Positions 1 to 10,754 of a stretch of DNA of 64,000 nt are shown here, piece after piece. Position 1 is the stretch's first letter; each line of letters opens with the position of its first letter. Below the pieces are notes generated by a model that saw only the letters and a list, made by a program, of their open reading frames with translations, made no database searches and had not been told where the DNA came from. Source of the DNA: Spirogloea muscicola (lineage: Eukaryota > Streptophyta > Zygnematophyceae > Spirogloeales > Spirogloeaceae); the NCBI GenBank assembly GCA_009602725.1, contig WELB01000107.1, forward strand, positions 408,771-472,770, in the 5' to 3' direction. The position numbers and the translations under genes are program-made.

Positions 1-195
1 CCGCGGGTCCGCCTTTGACCTCCCCGTCCCCCCATTCAGCCTTTGACCTCCCCTGACTCCCCTCTCCACCCTCCCCAAATCTTCCACCCTGCCCACCTAA
101 TATGTGCCTCTCCCCACTCGTTTGCTGCCTATCTTGGTGCGACCCTGCTTTCTTGCATGGTCCACGAGCTCTGACATGCCCCTGGCAACCGGCAG

Positions 196-1053
196 GCTTC
201 ATTCACGGCTGGGGAGCAATGTGCTATGGCTTCCTGTCTGGCACCATCCCTTGGTTCACCATGATGGTGCTCGGCAAGAAGCTGTCTGTTTTCCTGCTCG
301 TGGATGACACTCTTGGCCTCCTTCACACGCACGGCGTTGCTGGCCTCCTTGGCGGGTGCCTCACTGGCCTTTTTGCAGTCGAAGAGCTGTGTGTCGGTGA
401 GCATCACTGCACACTAGCCGCCAGCCGTGCAATATTACCAAAGCGCACCACCCCTAAGCCAAATTCCTCCCCTTTCTCATTATCTCTTCTGAACATGTCC
501 ATGCACGCAGCCTTTGCGCTTGCTCCTGGCACCAAGGGCGCCTTCTATGGCAGCGGGAGCCAGTTCGGAAAGCAGATTGTTGGCGCACTCTTCATCATTG
601 GCTGGAATATTGTCGTGACCAGCATTATCATGTTTGTCATCAAACTCGTCGTGCCCTTGCGCATGAGCGAGGCACATTTGGAGGTCAGCCCCTTGCCTCC
701 CCAAAATTGTGTGCAGCAGCCATGTCAAGAAGTGTGTCAAGTCAAGAGTACTTGCTATAGGGCCTTGAGTGAGTGCGCCCCTCAGCATCACTTGCAGACG
801 CACTCATTGGCCATGAACAGAATCCTCACTGTGTCGTGATGCTCACTGGGGCGCCATTGACCAGATTGGAGACGAGGCAGCGCACGGCGAGGAGGCATAT
901 GCCATGTTTGGCGATGGTGATGTCGACCCATCGAGCAAGGGCGTGGGCGGCGCGGTGGGCTGGTATGGCTATGACGTCTCCCACCACGGTGGCAACAACG
1001 TATTGAGTCACCCTACCCAGGCAACGCCCTACACGACCACGACTACAGCTTAG
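196..1053 (+). CDS. Ammonium transporter, AMT2/AmtB type, 3' part
   Basis: This is an ammonium channel of the Amt/MEP/Rh family, an integral membrane protein that moves ammonium or ammonia into the cell. Three exons can be read: 196-396, 511-683 and 865-1053 (stop TAG). They join in frame across GT-AG introns. Exon 1 carries DDTLGLLHTHGVAGLLGG, the conserved pore-histidine segment of the family. Exon 2 holds GAFYGSGSQ and a hydrophobic helix ending VVPLRMSEA. Exon 3 holds GDEAAHGEEAYAMFGDGD, the cytoplasmic tail typical of AMT2/bacterial-type transporters rather than plant AMT1. The 5' exons lie before the window, and bases 1-195 look like intron. The C-terminal tail is threonine-rich. Family is certain; the AMT2 subtype is likely. 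Confidence 0.93.
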
Positions 1054-3030
1054 CTTCCACTATTGGTGGACTCAGGCCACTGGCCAGCAATTATAAACTA
1101 TGTCCCAAGACTGTGCAGTCAATGGTGCCATTAAGCTGGCAGACGGGGGCCACCTGTTGCTGCATTGATGCCCAGGCCTGCTTTGCTATTTGTACCCTAA
1201 GAGCTCGCACTAGGCATCCACCATGACTAGCATGGCACCTCTGGGGCAGCTGCTTTACATTATCAGTGCCCGGCTGAACAGCAGGGTGTCAAGGTAGACC
1301 CTTAACATCGTACCTTTGGCTATCACATTGGCTTCCATTTTCTGCCGGGAGCCCTTGCTGTGCCCTGGCAGCGGCGTGGACTTCTTTCCTCCACGAGCCG
1401 CCAGATGCAGAAACAGCAACTTATAGTTATCAAAGCACTCAAGACTTCAGTGGTGCACAATGGTGGGCACCTGTTGAAACAAATTGCGCCCCCGTCAGAC
1501 TTACATTGCCATACAGTCCTGCTGGTTTGTGCAGAAGCCAGCATAGCTGGTGGCACTTCACAACAGAGCGAGGCCTAGGTCTGCCTGCTCCTCTGCTTGA
1601 GGAGTGCAGTTGTTGTCACAGCATCGCAACAGAGGTGTGGGGGTCTACGGAAGGGGCACTAGCGCGCAGCAACACCAGCAGCAACCAGCCTCTGCAGTGC
1701 ATATGAGAAACTTGCCTCATTGACTACGAACTTGCACCTGAGTGTGGCAGGATCTGCCAGACGGGCATGTCACACAGGTGTCAGTCACAGCATTTGCAGC
1801 GCCTGCTCAGCCGCGTAGCTGGCACTTTCCAGCTCGAATTCCTTGTATCACTGCAGAGGTGTCGCTCAGAGTCGCCGAGGCCAGCAGCAAGCATCTGGCG
1901 GCCACCTGGTTGCTGAATGTCGTAATATCGTGAATCAGCGGGTCGCCTTGTGTGACCATCTAACTCGGCCTGTTGGCTGTTGGAGTCTCCCTGTAGAGAG
2001 GGAGGCCCCAGCACATCAGTCTGATTCCTGGGGCAGTGGCGCTGCTCTGTGCGCCCTAGCTGTGGCTGCCACCCACCAAGGGTGCGGCTCTGTGTGTAGC
2101 CAGGCGGTGCCTGTGCTGTCTGAGTGACAGTGTGCCTGATCTCTGTGTAAGGTCGACAAGTGTGAGAGCGGAGCCTCAGCTGTCTGTGTGACAGTGTGAC
2201 TGATCTCTGTGTGAGGTCAGGAACCTGTGTGCCGTCATGAGGGTATCTGCGTCTGATTTGCCGAGACGAGGGAGGTCTGCTGGTCCTTCTGAAAGACGGG
2301 AACGTCCACTGGAGGAAACTGATTGGAGGGGACAAGAAGCGGAGGCTGCAGAATGCGACTGTCGGGAGCCACATCAGGAGCAGCCAGAGCAGGACGACTT
2401 TCTCTGGAAAGGCGAGGCAGCCGGCGGTGGCAAGGACATTCCAGCCGGCTGCTACGTAGAATTTCTGCAGCAGACGCAGGAGGTATGCATGTCAAGAGGC
2501 GAATGAGATCAGTATTCTGGACAAGTGTTGCATGCCTCGTGTGTCTCTGGCAGCTGTGCTGGCATCCCCTGGCAATGCCCGCGACCTCACACCTTGGTGG
2601 CACCGCTGCTCGACCAAGTTGTGCAACCAAGCCTGCAGCTCGGCCGCTGAAGTGACGAGGTGCCACGAGCAGCCCACCCCCCCTTGGAGCATCTCAGCGT
2701 CCCTCTCAGAGCTCGTCAGTGCCAAGCCAAGCAGGCAGTGTCGAAGGACAGCTGACAAGGGCGAGAGGGGCGCTGATCGTGCTAGTCACTGCTGGCTCTC
2801 TGGAGGCTGTAGCCCAGCATCAAGGGACGTAGTGCATGGCCCTTGCCGAGGCGGTCTCAGGCAGGGCGGTGTATGGTGGTGAGGTCACGGGTGTGGTCGG
2901 GGGCTCTGGCAGACCGCACAGGGCATGCCTCGCGGCTCGGACGTCAAGCCAAGCCCGGCAAACCCCCGCGGCTCGATGCCCGGGGCTTGGGCCCGCGGGA
3001 GTGGGCAAAGTGAGGGTTCCTGCTCCGCAC
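1054..3030. other. Intergenic stretch, no gene recognised
   Basis: It holds the 3' flank of the ammonium transporter. Open frames exist on both strands but none shows a family motif or convincing codon pattern. An imperfect direct repeat of about 60 bases (around 2107-2165 and 2174-2230, sharing a ctgtctgtgtgacagtgt-like core) is visible. The 2830-3030 end may contain 3' sequence of the minus-strand DUF1294 gene. Confidence 0.5.
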
Positions 3031-3366
3031 CTCCTGGAAGCTCGGCTTCCTGGTCTTGTGCCGCAAGCAGTGCATCGCCCATCTGGGGTGCCGCGCCAGC
3101 AGCGGGCATGGAGCGTGGATGGTCAGGACCGCTCGGAGCGGCCTCGGCGCGGCGCGGCGGCGGCGAGCCGGCGGGCACTCACAAGCCGCCGGGCCAGCCG
3201 CCGAGCGCCGCCGCGGCGCACAGGGTGGCCTCGTTGATGCGCCAGCGGCCGGCCACCGCGGCGTACTTGTCCCAGGCGAAGGCGCCGGCGGCCGCGGCGT
3301 TGACGGCGGCGAGGTAGGCGGCGGCGGAGACGGCGGCGGCGGGCGGGCGCGCATGCCGCCGGCTGG
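3031..3366 (-). CDS. DUF1294 small membrane protein (partial)
   Basis: Two minus-strand exons are visible, 3366-3183 and 3082-3031, joined by an intron with a gtgagt donor and a cccag acceptor that keeps frame. The joined reading contains NAAAAGAFAWDKYAAVAGRW, then RINEATLCAAAALGGWPGGL, then RHKTRKPSF. These are the three conserved blocks of DUF1294: an N-terminal helix with a DK pair, RW-I-E followed by a GGW-G turn, and HKT-K-F. The family is small and membrane-embedded, of unknown function, and mostly described from bacteria. The first exon and the C-terminus are not resolved. After KPSFQE the frame stays open to about 2944 if the proposed donor at 3030 is not used. The local sequence is very GC-rich, so unrelated frames stay open by chance. 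Confidence 0.72.
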
Positions 3367-3815
3367 AAGAAGCCTGCAGCTGCTGTTGCTTTCAGCTGCA
3401 GTCCGGACCCTGTCAACCCCCCGCGGGCTGGCTTGTCTCAGCTCCCCGCCCACTGGAACAGGCGCGGCCAGATTAATTGTTGGCTGGAAGATGCCAGCCC
3501 AAACGAATCGACAACGTCTGAAGGAGCCAAGCTGGAAGAGCTCACGTCCTGTGAACGAGCGGCGGTGAAAGAGTGTGTTCACGACGGCATCAGCGGAGCC
3601 ACGGGCCAGGCAAACACTGCCGCTCTTTGCAGCCCCGTGTCAGCAAAGAATAGGCAGCCAGAAAGATGAGCTGAGGAGGGAGGGACAGGCGCGCAAGTGC
3701 GCTTGAAATGGAAGGGTGGCCCATTCAAGCCAACACATTCTTCAGGCCAAAACGAGTGCAAAGTGATGGGGCTACATGCCCTATCCTAAGGTGGCTAAGG
3801 TAACAGTGTGACGTT
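3367..3815. other. Intergenic stretch with LINE 3'-flank remnant
   Basis: No gene is recognised. Bases 3564-3645 (gtgttcacgacggcatcagc, then ggagccacgggcc) resemble the conserved sequence that lies next to LINE 3' ends elsewhere in this window. It is probably a remnant of that family. Confidence 0.45.
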
Positions 3816-4180
3816 AGTACCCACGGGTGAGCACATACAAATCTCCGACAAGCTAGACAAGCTTACTTGGGGAGCCGGAGCGCCGCCATGGAAGCGGGTG
3901 GACTGACTTGGAGCGCGCCCAGCAGGCTGATAAGTAGCCAGAGCTTGCGAGCACTGTAACCTAAGCAAAAGCCGCATTCTGTTACTTGCAACTAATGCCT
4001 GCGGAACGCTAGTGCCCCAAGCTGCCCCCCCGACTGCGATGACGCGCGTCAGCCAGTCGCACCAGATGCTGGATGAGAGAGGGACATTTCCTACCGTACC
4101 CATCGTACATATCCACAGCGCACGGATGGAAGTGGAAGTCTCCTCGGGGGTGGTCCTTGTAATGCCTCTACTTTTTGCGC
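3816..4180 (-). mobile_element. LINE 3'-end fragment, old copy
   Basis: Read on the minus strand, this segment is a degraded version of the C-terminal domain seen in the better copies at 4501-4815 and 54800-55190. It shows an NRMRLLLRLQCSQAL stretch in place of YRMRLSVSLQRSMAHAL and an ICMCSPVGTN end in place of LLLLTRGY. This C-terminal part belongs to the ORF2 protein of a non-LTR retrotransposon. The reading is interrupted and clearly older than its neighbours. Confidence 0.6.
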
Positions 4181-4278
4181 TCCGCGCCCAGCTAGGCACA
4201 ATTGACGTAGGTGCTCCAGCTTTGGAGGACGAGCAGCCCGGCTGTGCAAGCCTGCGGCCGGAGGAGAGGCTAAGAGAA

Positions 4279-4500
4279 AAATGCGGCTGCTGGTATCAAA
4301 AGAGCGGCTGTCAAAGCCAGCCAGGTGCATGCAGAGGGTGTTCATGACTATATCAGCGAAGCCACAGACTAGGCAGACGGGGCGTCCTGTAAGAGGGCAT
4401 GAAGCATGCGGCTGCTAATATGAGAAAAGCGGCTGTGAAAGCCATCCAGGTGCATACAGAGGGTGTTCATGGTGATATCAGCACAACCGCAGATGGAAGC
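4279..4500 (-). repeat. Conserved 3' flank of the LINE family, two partial copies
   Basis: Two similar blocks, about 4279-4370 and 4413-4500, contain gcggctgtgaaagccatcca, ggtgcatacagagggtgttc and a catgatatcagc-like end. The same sequence recurs at about 5085-5170, 27900-27940 and 48895-48975. The second block abuts the stop codon of the LINE fragment at 4501. It is therefore best read as that family's 3' untranslated region on the minus strand. Confidence 0.55.
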
Positions 4501-4815
4501 TTAGTACCCGCGCGTGAGCAGCAGCAAGTCCGAGTAACTCGCAGCCGGGAAAGAAGCACTCCGGCGAGACCATGAGGCAGCAGCCATAGCGCGGCCGGCA
4601 CGCGTGTGGACTGCGTGAGCCAGAGAGCGCTGGAGAGAGACGGAGAGCCGCATGCGAGAGATTTGAGCGAGCGAGCCGGCAACATCGAAGCCCGGCACCC
4701 TCCCTTGGCTGACCCGCCCGCCAAAGTATGGCCTGCCGCGCAAGCCGCTGCAGGAGGTCCAGCCAGCGACTGCCGTAGGCCCCGTGTACGTCGATCGTAA
4801 GGGCCTCAAATTCAA
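4501..4815 (-). mobile_element. LINE ORF2 C-terminal fragment
   Basis: An open minus-strand reading of about 100 residues ends at a stop at 4501. It carries SRMRLSVSLQRSLAHAVHTR and ends PAASYSDLLLLTRGY. The same motifs occur at 54900-55190 in the opposite orientation. They form the extreme C-terminus of a LINE ORF2 polyprotein, after the region equivalent to FVPLAVDVHGA. The 5' part is lost, as is usual for LINE insertions cut short during target-primed reverse transcription. Confidence 0.7.
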
Positions 4816-5079
4816 CCCCAGCCGGGCGATATCAGCGGAGCCAGAGGCCAGATAGGCAGGCTGGGGGCTCCTGGTACCCCCGTGTCAGCGGAAAGATTTC
4901 TGAAAAATCGAAGGCCAAAATGGCCAAGTACAAAGGCAAAGCACATCAAATGACGTAGCCCTGCTAGCATCTAGCAGCTACTGGAGCTGTTAGAGAAGTA
5001 GGGCAGCAGCAGTGGCAGGCGAAGGGATGGGGGGGTGGCGGGTGGAGATGGGCAAGGGCTCCGTGTCAGCGGGAAAAAG

Positions 5080-5490
5080 AAAAAGAATGCGGCTGCTGAC
5101 GTTGAAAGAGCGGCTGTGAAAGCCAGCCAGATGCATATAAGTGTCTTGACGGAGCCACAGGCTAGGCAGACAGGGCGCTCTTAGTACCCCCGGGTCAGCA
5201 GTAGGAAGTCAGATGAGCTGAGGGGAGGAACAGCAACCCCGCTGCGCAAGCCAGAGCCTGCTGCAAGGGTGCTACCGGCGCGGCGGTGCAAAGCAAGCGT
5301 TCCCAAGCGCTGGGTGGACATAGACAATCGCATGCGGTGGCAGGACACAAGACTCAAAGGCACCGAGCCTCCAGGAAGTGCTGCACCCTGTTCCCGGCGC
5401 CGCTGGTCAGCTTGAGATGCCAGCAGCGAAAGTAACGAGGACCACCGACCCCCGTAACACCCGTGGATGTCCATGGCCAGGGGGTAAAAG
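5080..5490 (-). mobile_element. LINE ORF2 C-terminal fragment with its 3' flank
   Basis: The minus-strand reading 5474-5181 contains MDIHGCYG, HRMRLSMSTQRLGTLALHRR and a terminal SSSDFLLLTRGY, so it is another truncated copy of the same LINE family. Downstream on the minus strand (5180-5080) lies the shared 3' flank with gcggctgtgaaagccagcca. Divergence from the 4501-4815 copy is substantial, so the two are separate insertions. Confidence 0.68.
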
Positions 5491-5556
5491 GTATCACCGG
5501 CCGGGTGGTCCTTGTACTACTGCAACTTCTTCGGCCACCTTCACGGTATAGCCGGT

Positions 5557-6480
5557 CTAAGAAGTTACGGGGCCCTTCTTCCGGAAGCTATTGGTGAGGA
5601 CGACGTCCATGAGGAGCCGCTTGCCACCTCCCTGGCCCAAGCTCGCTTCATGGCGGAGGTAGATGCGGCCTCTTTCTCCACGGCGCTGGGGCTTTTGCCT
5701 CCGGACGACCTCCAGGACCCGCGCGGCTGCTCTCGGCGTCCTCACCAGGGGCGGCTGCTTGGTTGCCTGCTCTGCCGATCCACGACGCGCTTCGGATGCC
5801 GGACGACGCATTCTGTACGGCGGTGCACCGCCTACTAGGCCTCCACCCACCTAAGTGGAATACAGCAATGCGAGTGCGGCGAGCGCAGCCCTGACGCGGC
5901 GTCTTAGGCGGCCCATATGCTCCGGTGCGCACGGGAAGGGGAGCGGACTGGCACCTTCGACTTGCTACGCAATGCCATGTTTGGCATATTCGTGGAGGCC
6001 AGTTACACTGTGGCGCTCGAGAATACCAGCAGCATGCCTCCGACCGCTGGGGCGGATGGCCGCCTCCACACCCGGCGCGCCGATCTCGTCGCCAGCGCGC
6101 TCAGCGGGGGGCCTCGGCTCATTGCCGACGTTGTCACGACTGACTCTTTTGATTCCAGGAGCGCCAAACGCTCGTCGGAGGAGGCGGGCTACGCGGTCCG
6201 CCGAGCGGCAGGCGCCAAGGAACGGAAATACTCGGATCACCCGGTGGGAGACGAGTTTGTCCCACTCGCCGTCGACGTACACGGAGCCTTCGGCGCAGAA
6301 TGGCTTGACCTGCTTCACCCCCTTGCGTGGCGAGCAGCGGCCCTCTGCCACGGGCAGCAGGGCGAGCAGCCTGGCTTTCAATGTCGCCGGGTCCCTCGCC
6401 CAAGTCTTCCGGATGCGCTTGGCCATCTCGTTGCAGCGGTCCCTTGCCTTCGCGGTCCACTTGCGCGCAGGCCGCGCTNC
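5557..6480 (+). mobile_element. LINE ORF2 3' portion with zinc knuckle and C-terminal domain, decayed
   Basis: This is the longest LINE copy in the window. In order it shows AASFSTALGLLPPDDLQDPR (about 5665-5725), MPDDAFCTAVHRLLGLHPPK (about 5797-5856), then CECGERSPDAAS followed by H and C ligands (a knuckle at about 5872-5935). Next come RADLVASAL, LIADVVTTDSFD (a nuclease-like Asp motif) and DEFVPLAVDVHGAFGAEWLD at 6249-6308. Pieces lie in different frames and an in-frame TAG follows DAAS (5908-5910), so the copy is dead. The reverse transcriptase domain is absent. An isolated n at 6479 marks its right edge, beyond which the sequence is GC-rich and unassigned. Confidence 0.72.
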
Positions 6481-6986
6481 CGGCGGCCGCGCGGCCGACG
6501 CGGCGCTCCGGCCGCCGTACGGCGGCCTGCTCCTCTTGTGGCTCGCGCTCAGCTGCCTCACCTTTGCCGGCTCCGGCTGCATCCTGCGGCGCCGCCGCCG
6601 CGGCACCCGGAGGAGCTCTGTGGCCGCCGAATTGGCGAGGTGAGGCTGCCTACGTGCGCGGAGGCATCGCTCTCGTACCGCATGTGGCGCATCCGAGCCC
6701 GTCGTCGGCAGGCAGTGATCGCTGCCTCGTGAATTGGCGCGAATCCTCAGTCGCCACGCCAATCATTCATGCTGCAAATTGCATTGCACCCAGCCGCCTC
6801 TGCGCAAGGCGCCAGTCGTCACACGAGTCTGTGCGAGAGTGCCGGCTTCCAGTGTGCATGGACGTCGGTCTGGCTGCATAGATAGGCGTCCGTCCGTCTC
6901 TGCTGGGACGTTGCTCTCGGCACCCGCGACTCGAGACGGAGGACCGTCTATCGCTGCTGTAAGCACTTTGTTGTGCTGCTCTGCAG
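6481..6986. other. Unassigned; probable upstream exons or intron of the HECT gene
   Basis: No domain can be read here. A polypyrimidine stretch and a ctctgcag acceptor just before 6987 show that the HECT gene is already in progress. Its 5' exons must lie here or further upstream, but I could not identify them. Confidence 0.35.
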
Positions 6987-9900
6987 GGAGCATGCGGTTG
7001 GCCACTTCACTGATGCCTTCACTCTGGAGCATTCATCAGAACACCCCCCGTCCTTCCTCCCTGCTGCACGGCTGCAGTCGCTGCTCAGTAGGTCTGACTC
7101 TGGGCCGTCCTTCCTGGACACCCCGAACATTGAGACGCTCAAGGAGCTCAACAAGCACCTGCCGCAGGAGTCTCTGTTCCAGCTGAAGCGAAGTTGGCTA
7201 GTGAGGTGAGGCACCCCTCGATCTTCTGTAGTGGCTGGAGGGGACATCTCACGTGTCCCCCCCATTGCAGTCAAATAGCAGGCAGCGCGGCAGGTGCCGC
7301 GCCTGGTCTTGTATCCCTGCTCATCATGCTCCTGAGCCGTCCTGCTTGCGGCATCTCAGGAGCATGTCCAGACAGCGGGTGATTGACAAGGGACAGTCAT
7401 CCGTCCCCAGCGATCCTCCAGTTCTTCCTATAGTTGTACGCAGAGACCATGTGTTGGAGGATTCATTCATGCAGGTAACGACAGTCAGCACCAGGGAGGA
7501 ATGAATTCACTGCAGACATTGTCAGCCTCACATTTCGTGGAGTGCTTCTTCATTGGATGCACGGGCTGGGCAGGCGACAATTTTCGCTGCAGATGCCATG
7601 CACACATGCTGACAGGGGAGTGCACACGTTGGCTGGCAGTTTGCGGCAGCTCCAGAAGAGGACCTCCGCAGTTGGCTCTTCGTCCAGTTTGTTGACGAGG
7701 TTGGTCGTGACGATGGGGGAATGACGCGTGATTGGTTCAACGCTGTGAGCAGGGAGGTTGTCAACCCACAGTACGCCCTTTTCTCTCAGGGAGCAACTGA
7801 CCAATACACATACCAGGCAAGTCCAAGACCTCAGTGCTGACATGTGTGCAAGCCATGGTCTGTCTCTGGGACATGCCAATGCTGCCAGCTTTGTGCTTTC
7901 GTTATTCTTCCATGTTTGGACATTCACAAGCATGTAGCTATTGCCCAGACTGATGCCATCCAACGCCAGGGAAATGATACATGATGGATTTGCTCGTCAA
8001 TTGTGCGTAACAGATCAATCCAGATTCTTCCGTCAACCCAGAGCACCTGGACGTGTTCGAATTTGTAGGTCTTTGCATAGGTAAGGCCATCATGGAGGGC
8101 TGCCTCCTGGGTGCTACATTCACACCAGTCCTGCACAAGCAGTTACTTGGTAGACCTGTGACGTACCAGGATATGGCTACCGTCGACTGCCAGTACCACA
8201 AGAGTCTGTGCTGGGTAAGTCGGAAGCTGCCCGTTGTCCTCGTACGCGATGGACTGAGTCTAAGTTGTTGTTGAGCAATGCCTTCTATGCCTCAGTCTGG
8301 AATTTTGCACAGTTCTTGCACTGTTCATTTGAGCAGAAGTGGGATCCTAACATGGGCCTCTTCTTGATCCCATGTATAAGCACTTGGGACTCCTCTCTGT
8401 GCTCTCCACAGCTTCTGGAGCATGACATAGAGGACATGGAGCTTGGCCTGACCTTCACGGCAGGAAAGGAGGCTTTTGGTGCTCACGAGGAAGTGGAGGT
8501 GGGTGTCTACAAGGACTGTGGATATTATGTTCAAGATGGCCTGTGAGGGCAGATTCGCATCAGACACTCATCGACAATCAGTTTCACATTGTCACACCTT
8601 GCTGGCAGCCTGGAAAGTAGATTAAGCTGCTTCAGAAAGCTCCACTTGTGCAAGCCCCTGAGCAGGCAGCCTTTCTGAAGATTGGGCAGCCCATGTCATG
8701 AGTTGCTGCAGTTGAAGAGGAGAGGCCGCAAAGTGAAAGTGACTGATAAGAACAAGCGCGAATATGTGGACCTCCTCGCTTCCTGGCGACTCACTGGTCG
8801 GGCTGTAACCAGGACTGTGACTGATGCACGCTGCAATCTGAGCTTGTCTAACTTGGTCACTCCCAACTTGTTTTGCAACCAAAAGCAAGTGCCTCCTTGG
8901 ACGATGTCTTGCATGTTAAGGCTGCTACAACTCCCTCCTGCCTGCAGAGAGTGTGAAGCCACAGATCAACGCTCTGAGAGCAGGACTTGGCAGGATCGTT
9001 GATCTCAATGACCTCAAGGTACTCCTGGGCAATCATGTACTCTATCATGTTGCGGAGCCTCAATCAGACTGCATGGACGGGTCAATCTAGCCTAGCAGCA
9101 CAGAAGTTGATTTGCTGCTTGTGTGTACATTTCACGTGCTATTATCAATCTGAAACACCTCAAAACATAGCTGGGACGATGCTTTGCTCGATTGTGTTGT
9201 GAAGGCTTGATTGGACTCAGAGATGGGCTGCTTAGGCTTGTCATGATTGGATTCATGCGGACATCCCTGTGCTAGCATGTAGCTCTGCAGTTGAGGTCCT
9301 CACGAGGAATTGAGATCCTCACAATTTACCACTTAGTTCAGGTCACGCACCACAAATGCAGCAGATGACAATTCTTTTGTGTCCACATAGGACTTTAACG
9401 AACAAGAGCTGGAGTGGTTGATAAGTGGGGCCCCTTGTATCGACATTGATGACTGGTGCATTACCTCTTACTAAACACTTGGTTCTATATGCTTGAGACT
9501 GCATATACAGGCTCCTGCGAGGGCTGCTTCCTCGTCTCATCTGTCGCTGGACAGTCTACTTGTTGTTCCCCAAGCCCATGCACTGCGTCACATTATGACG
9601 TGTGCTCTATCAGCTTGCTGCATAACTCACTAAATGGCACATCAATTGTGTGTGTCAGGCGCAGGAATACCGTATACAAGTCAGGCTACAGGGATGAGAA
9701 GGACTGCCTTGTCATCCAATGGTTTTGGCAGGTTCACATCTTCCTGTCCCTTTCATGGCAGCGTGTCTAGCAGCACGCGTCTGGCAGCGCGTCCCTCCTT
9801 TGTGGATACTTGTCGTCTGGGGAAGATGTATGTCACGGATAGTAGTGACTAAAATGAGAGCTGCACCTTGGAGTGGCAGCTGGTAGGTTTGTGGAGCGAG

Positions 9901-10754
9901 GAAATGAGGGGTAGACTCCTTCAATTTGTGACTGGTTCTTCGAAGGTGAAACTCCCATTTTCTTTTCTCGTCTCTACTGCTCACTCTAGCATGACAAGCA
10001 GATAGATGGGTGGACTCCGATGCCTCTGTTATTAATGCAAGGAAGCATATCTTAGGAAGGTGCAAGCTGAGTCCCAGCCGCTGCCGCTTCGTGCTGTTTT
10101 GACCCCTTTGGTATTGCCACTTCTCTTTCTCCAGCTACCATATCCTGAGGGCTTCAAGGTCAGCCTCCATCTGGGCTGTTCGCAGGCGCATCTGATATCT
10201 CATACCTTCTGGAAGGAGGAAACTTTACTCTCGCTTAGCATGCTGTGGAATGTTCCTCAGTCTCACCAGGAAACTTTCTGGCACATGTGAACAATGCGCT
10301 GTCTACCTTTGCTCACTCTGCAAGAAGTCAAAGGAGTCCGCCACGACTAGGGGTGCATTTCACATGGTCCAGTAGTAGGGCATGACAAAGTCCGAAGGTT
10401 CAATGGCTCGCAGGGGCTGCAAGGAAGCGATGGTCCAAGGCCCTTTCACATTGTTCGTGTGCTGGACTTTACGCGGATGCCTCAGGTCCCTTTCAGACTT
10501 TTTGACAGACTATCAATAGAATTACACGACAATCGGAACATCTGGGTGCATCTCTTCGTTTTCTTTTTGTACCATCCACATCAGTATGGCGGCTTTTGAC
10601 GTTCGTTGACCATCTTCCACAACCGTACGTTTCCATGCAGGCACATACGTGCTTCAACGAGCTCATCTTACCTGACTACCATACATACACTGACCTGCAA
10701 AGCAACCTACTCATGGCCATGGCAGAGAGCGGCAATCAGTTCCAGCTCCGGTGA
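6987..10754 (+). CDS. HECT-type E3 ubiquitin ligase, C-terminal part, copy 1
   Basis: The protein accepts ubiquitin from an E2 onto a cysteine and passes it to substrates. Thirteen exons join in frame: 6987-7205, 7360-7474, 7640-7816, 8014-8214, 8412-8498, 8712-8796, 8948-9018, 9391-9455, 9659-9731, 9880-9945, 10135-10158, 10414-10485, 10641-10754 (TGA). Together they give a whole HECT domain. It starts at VVRRDHVLEDSFMQ and continues with FVDEVGRDDGGMTRDWF and FVGLCIGKAIMEGCLL. Then come VTDKNKREYVDLLASWRL and NTVYKSGYRDEKD. FVTGSSKLPYPEGFKGLQG follows. The catalytic-cysteine loop is AHTCFNELILPDY and the tail is SGNQFQLR. The fourth exon follows a GC-AG intron (donor gcaagt at 7817). Residues before the domain match no domain I recognise. 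The 5' exons are missing, so the subfamily is unknown. The 3' half is duplicated at 20338-21723. Confidence 0.93.

Noticed and set aside
1781-2374. Minus-strand reading of 197 residues
   Set aside because: Arginine/proline/serine-rich with no recognisable motif and no splice partners; likely chance in GC-rich sequence.
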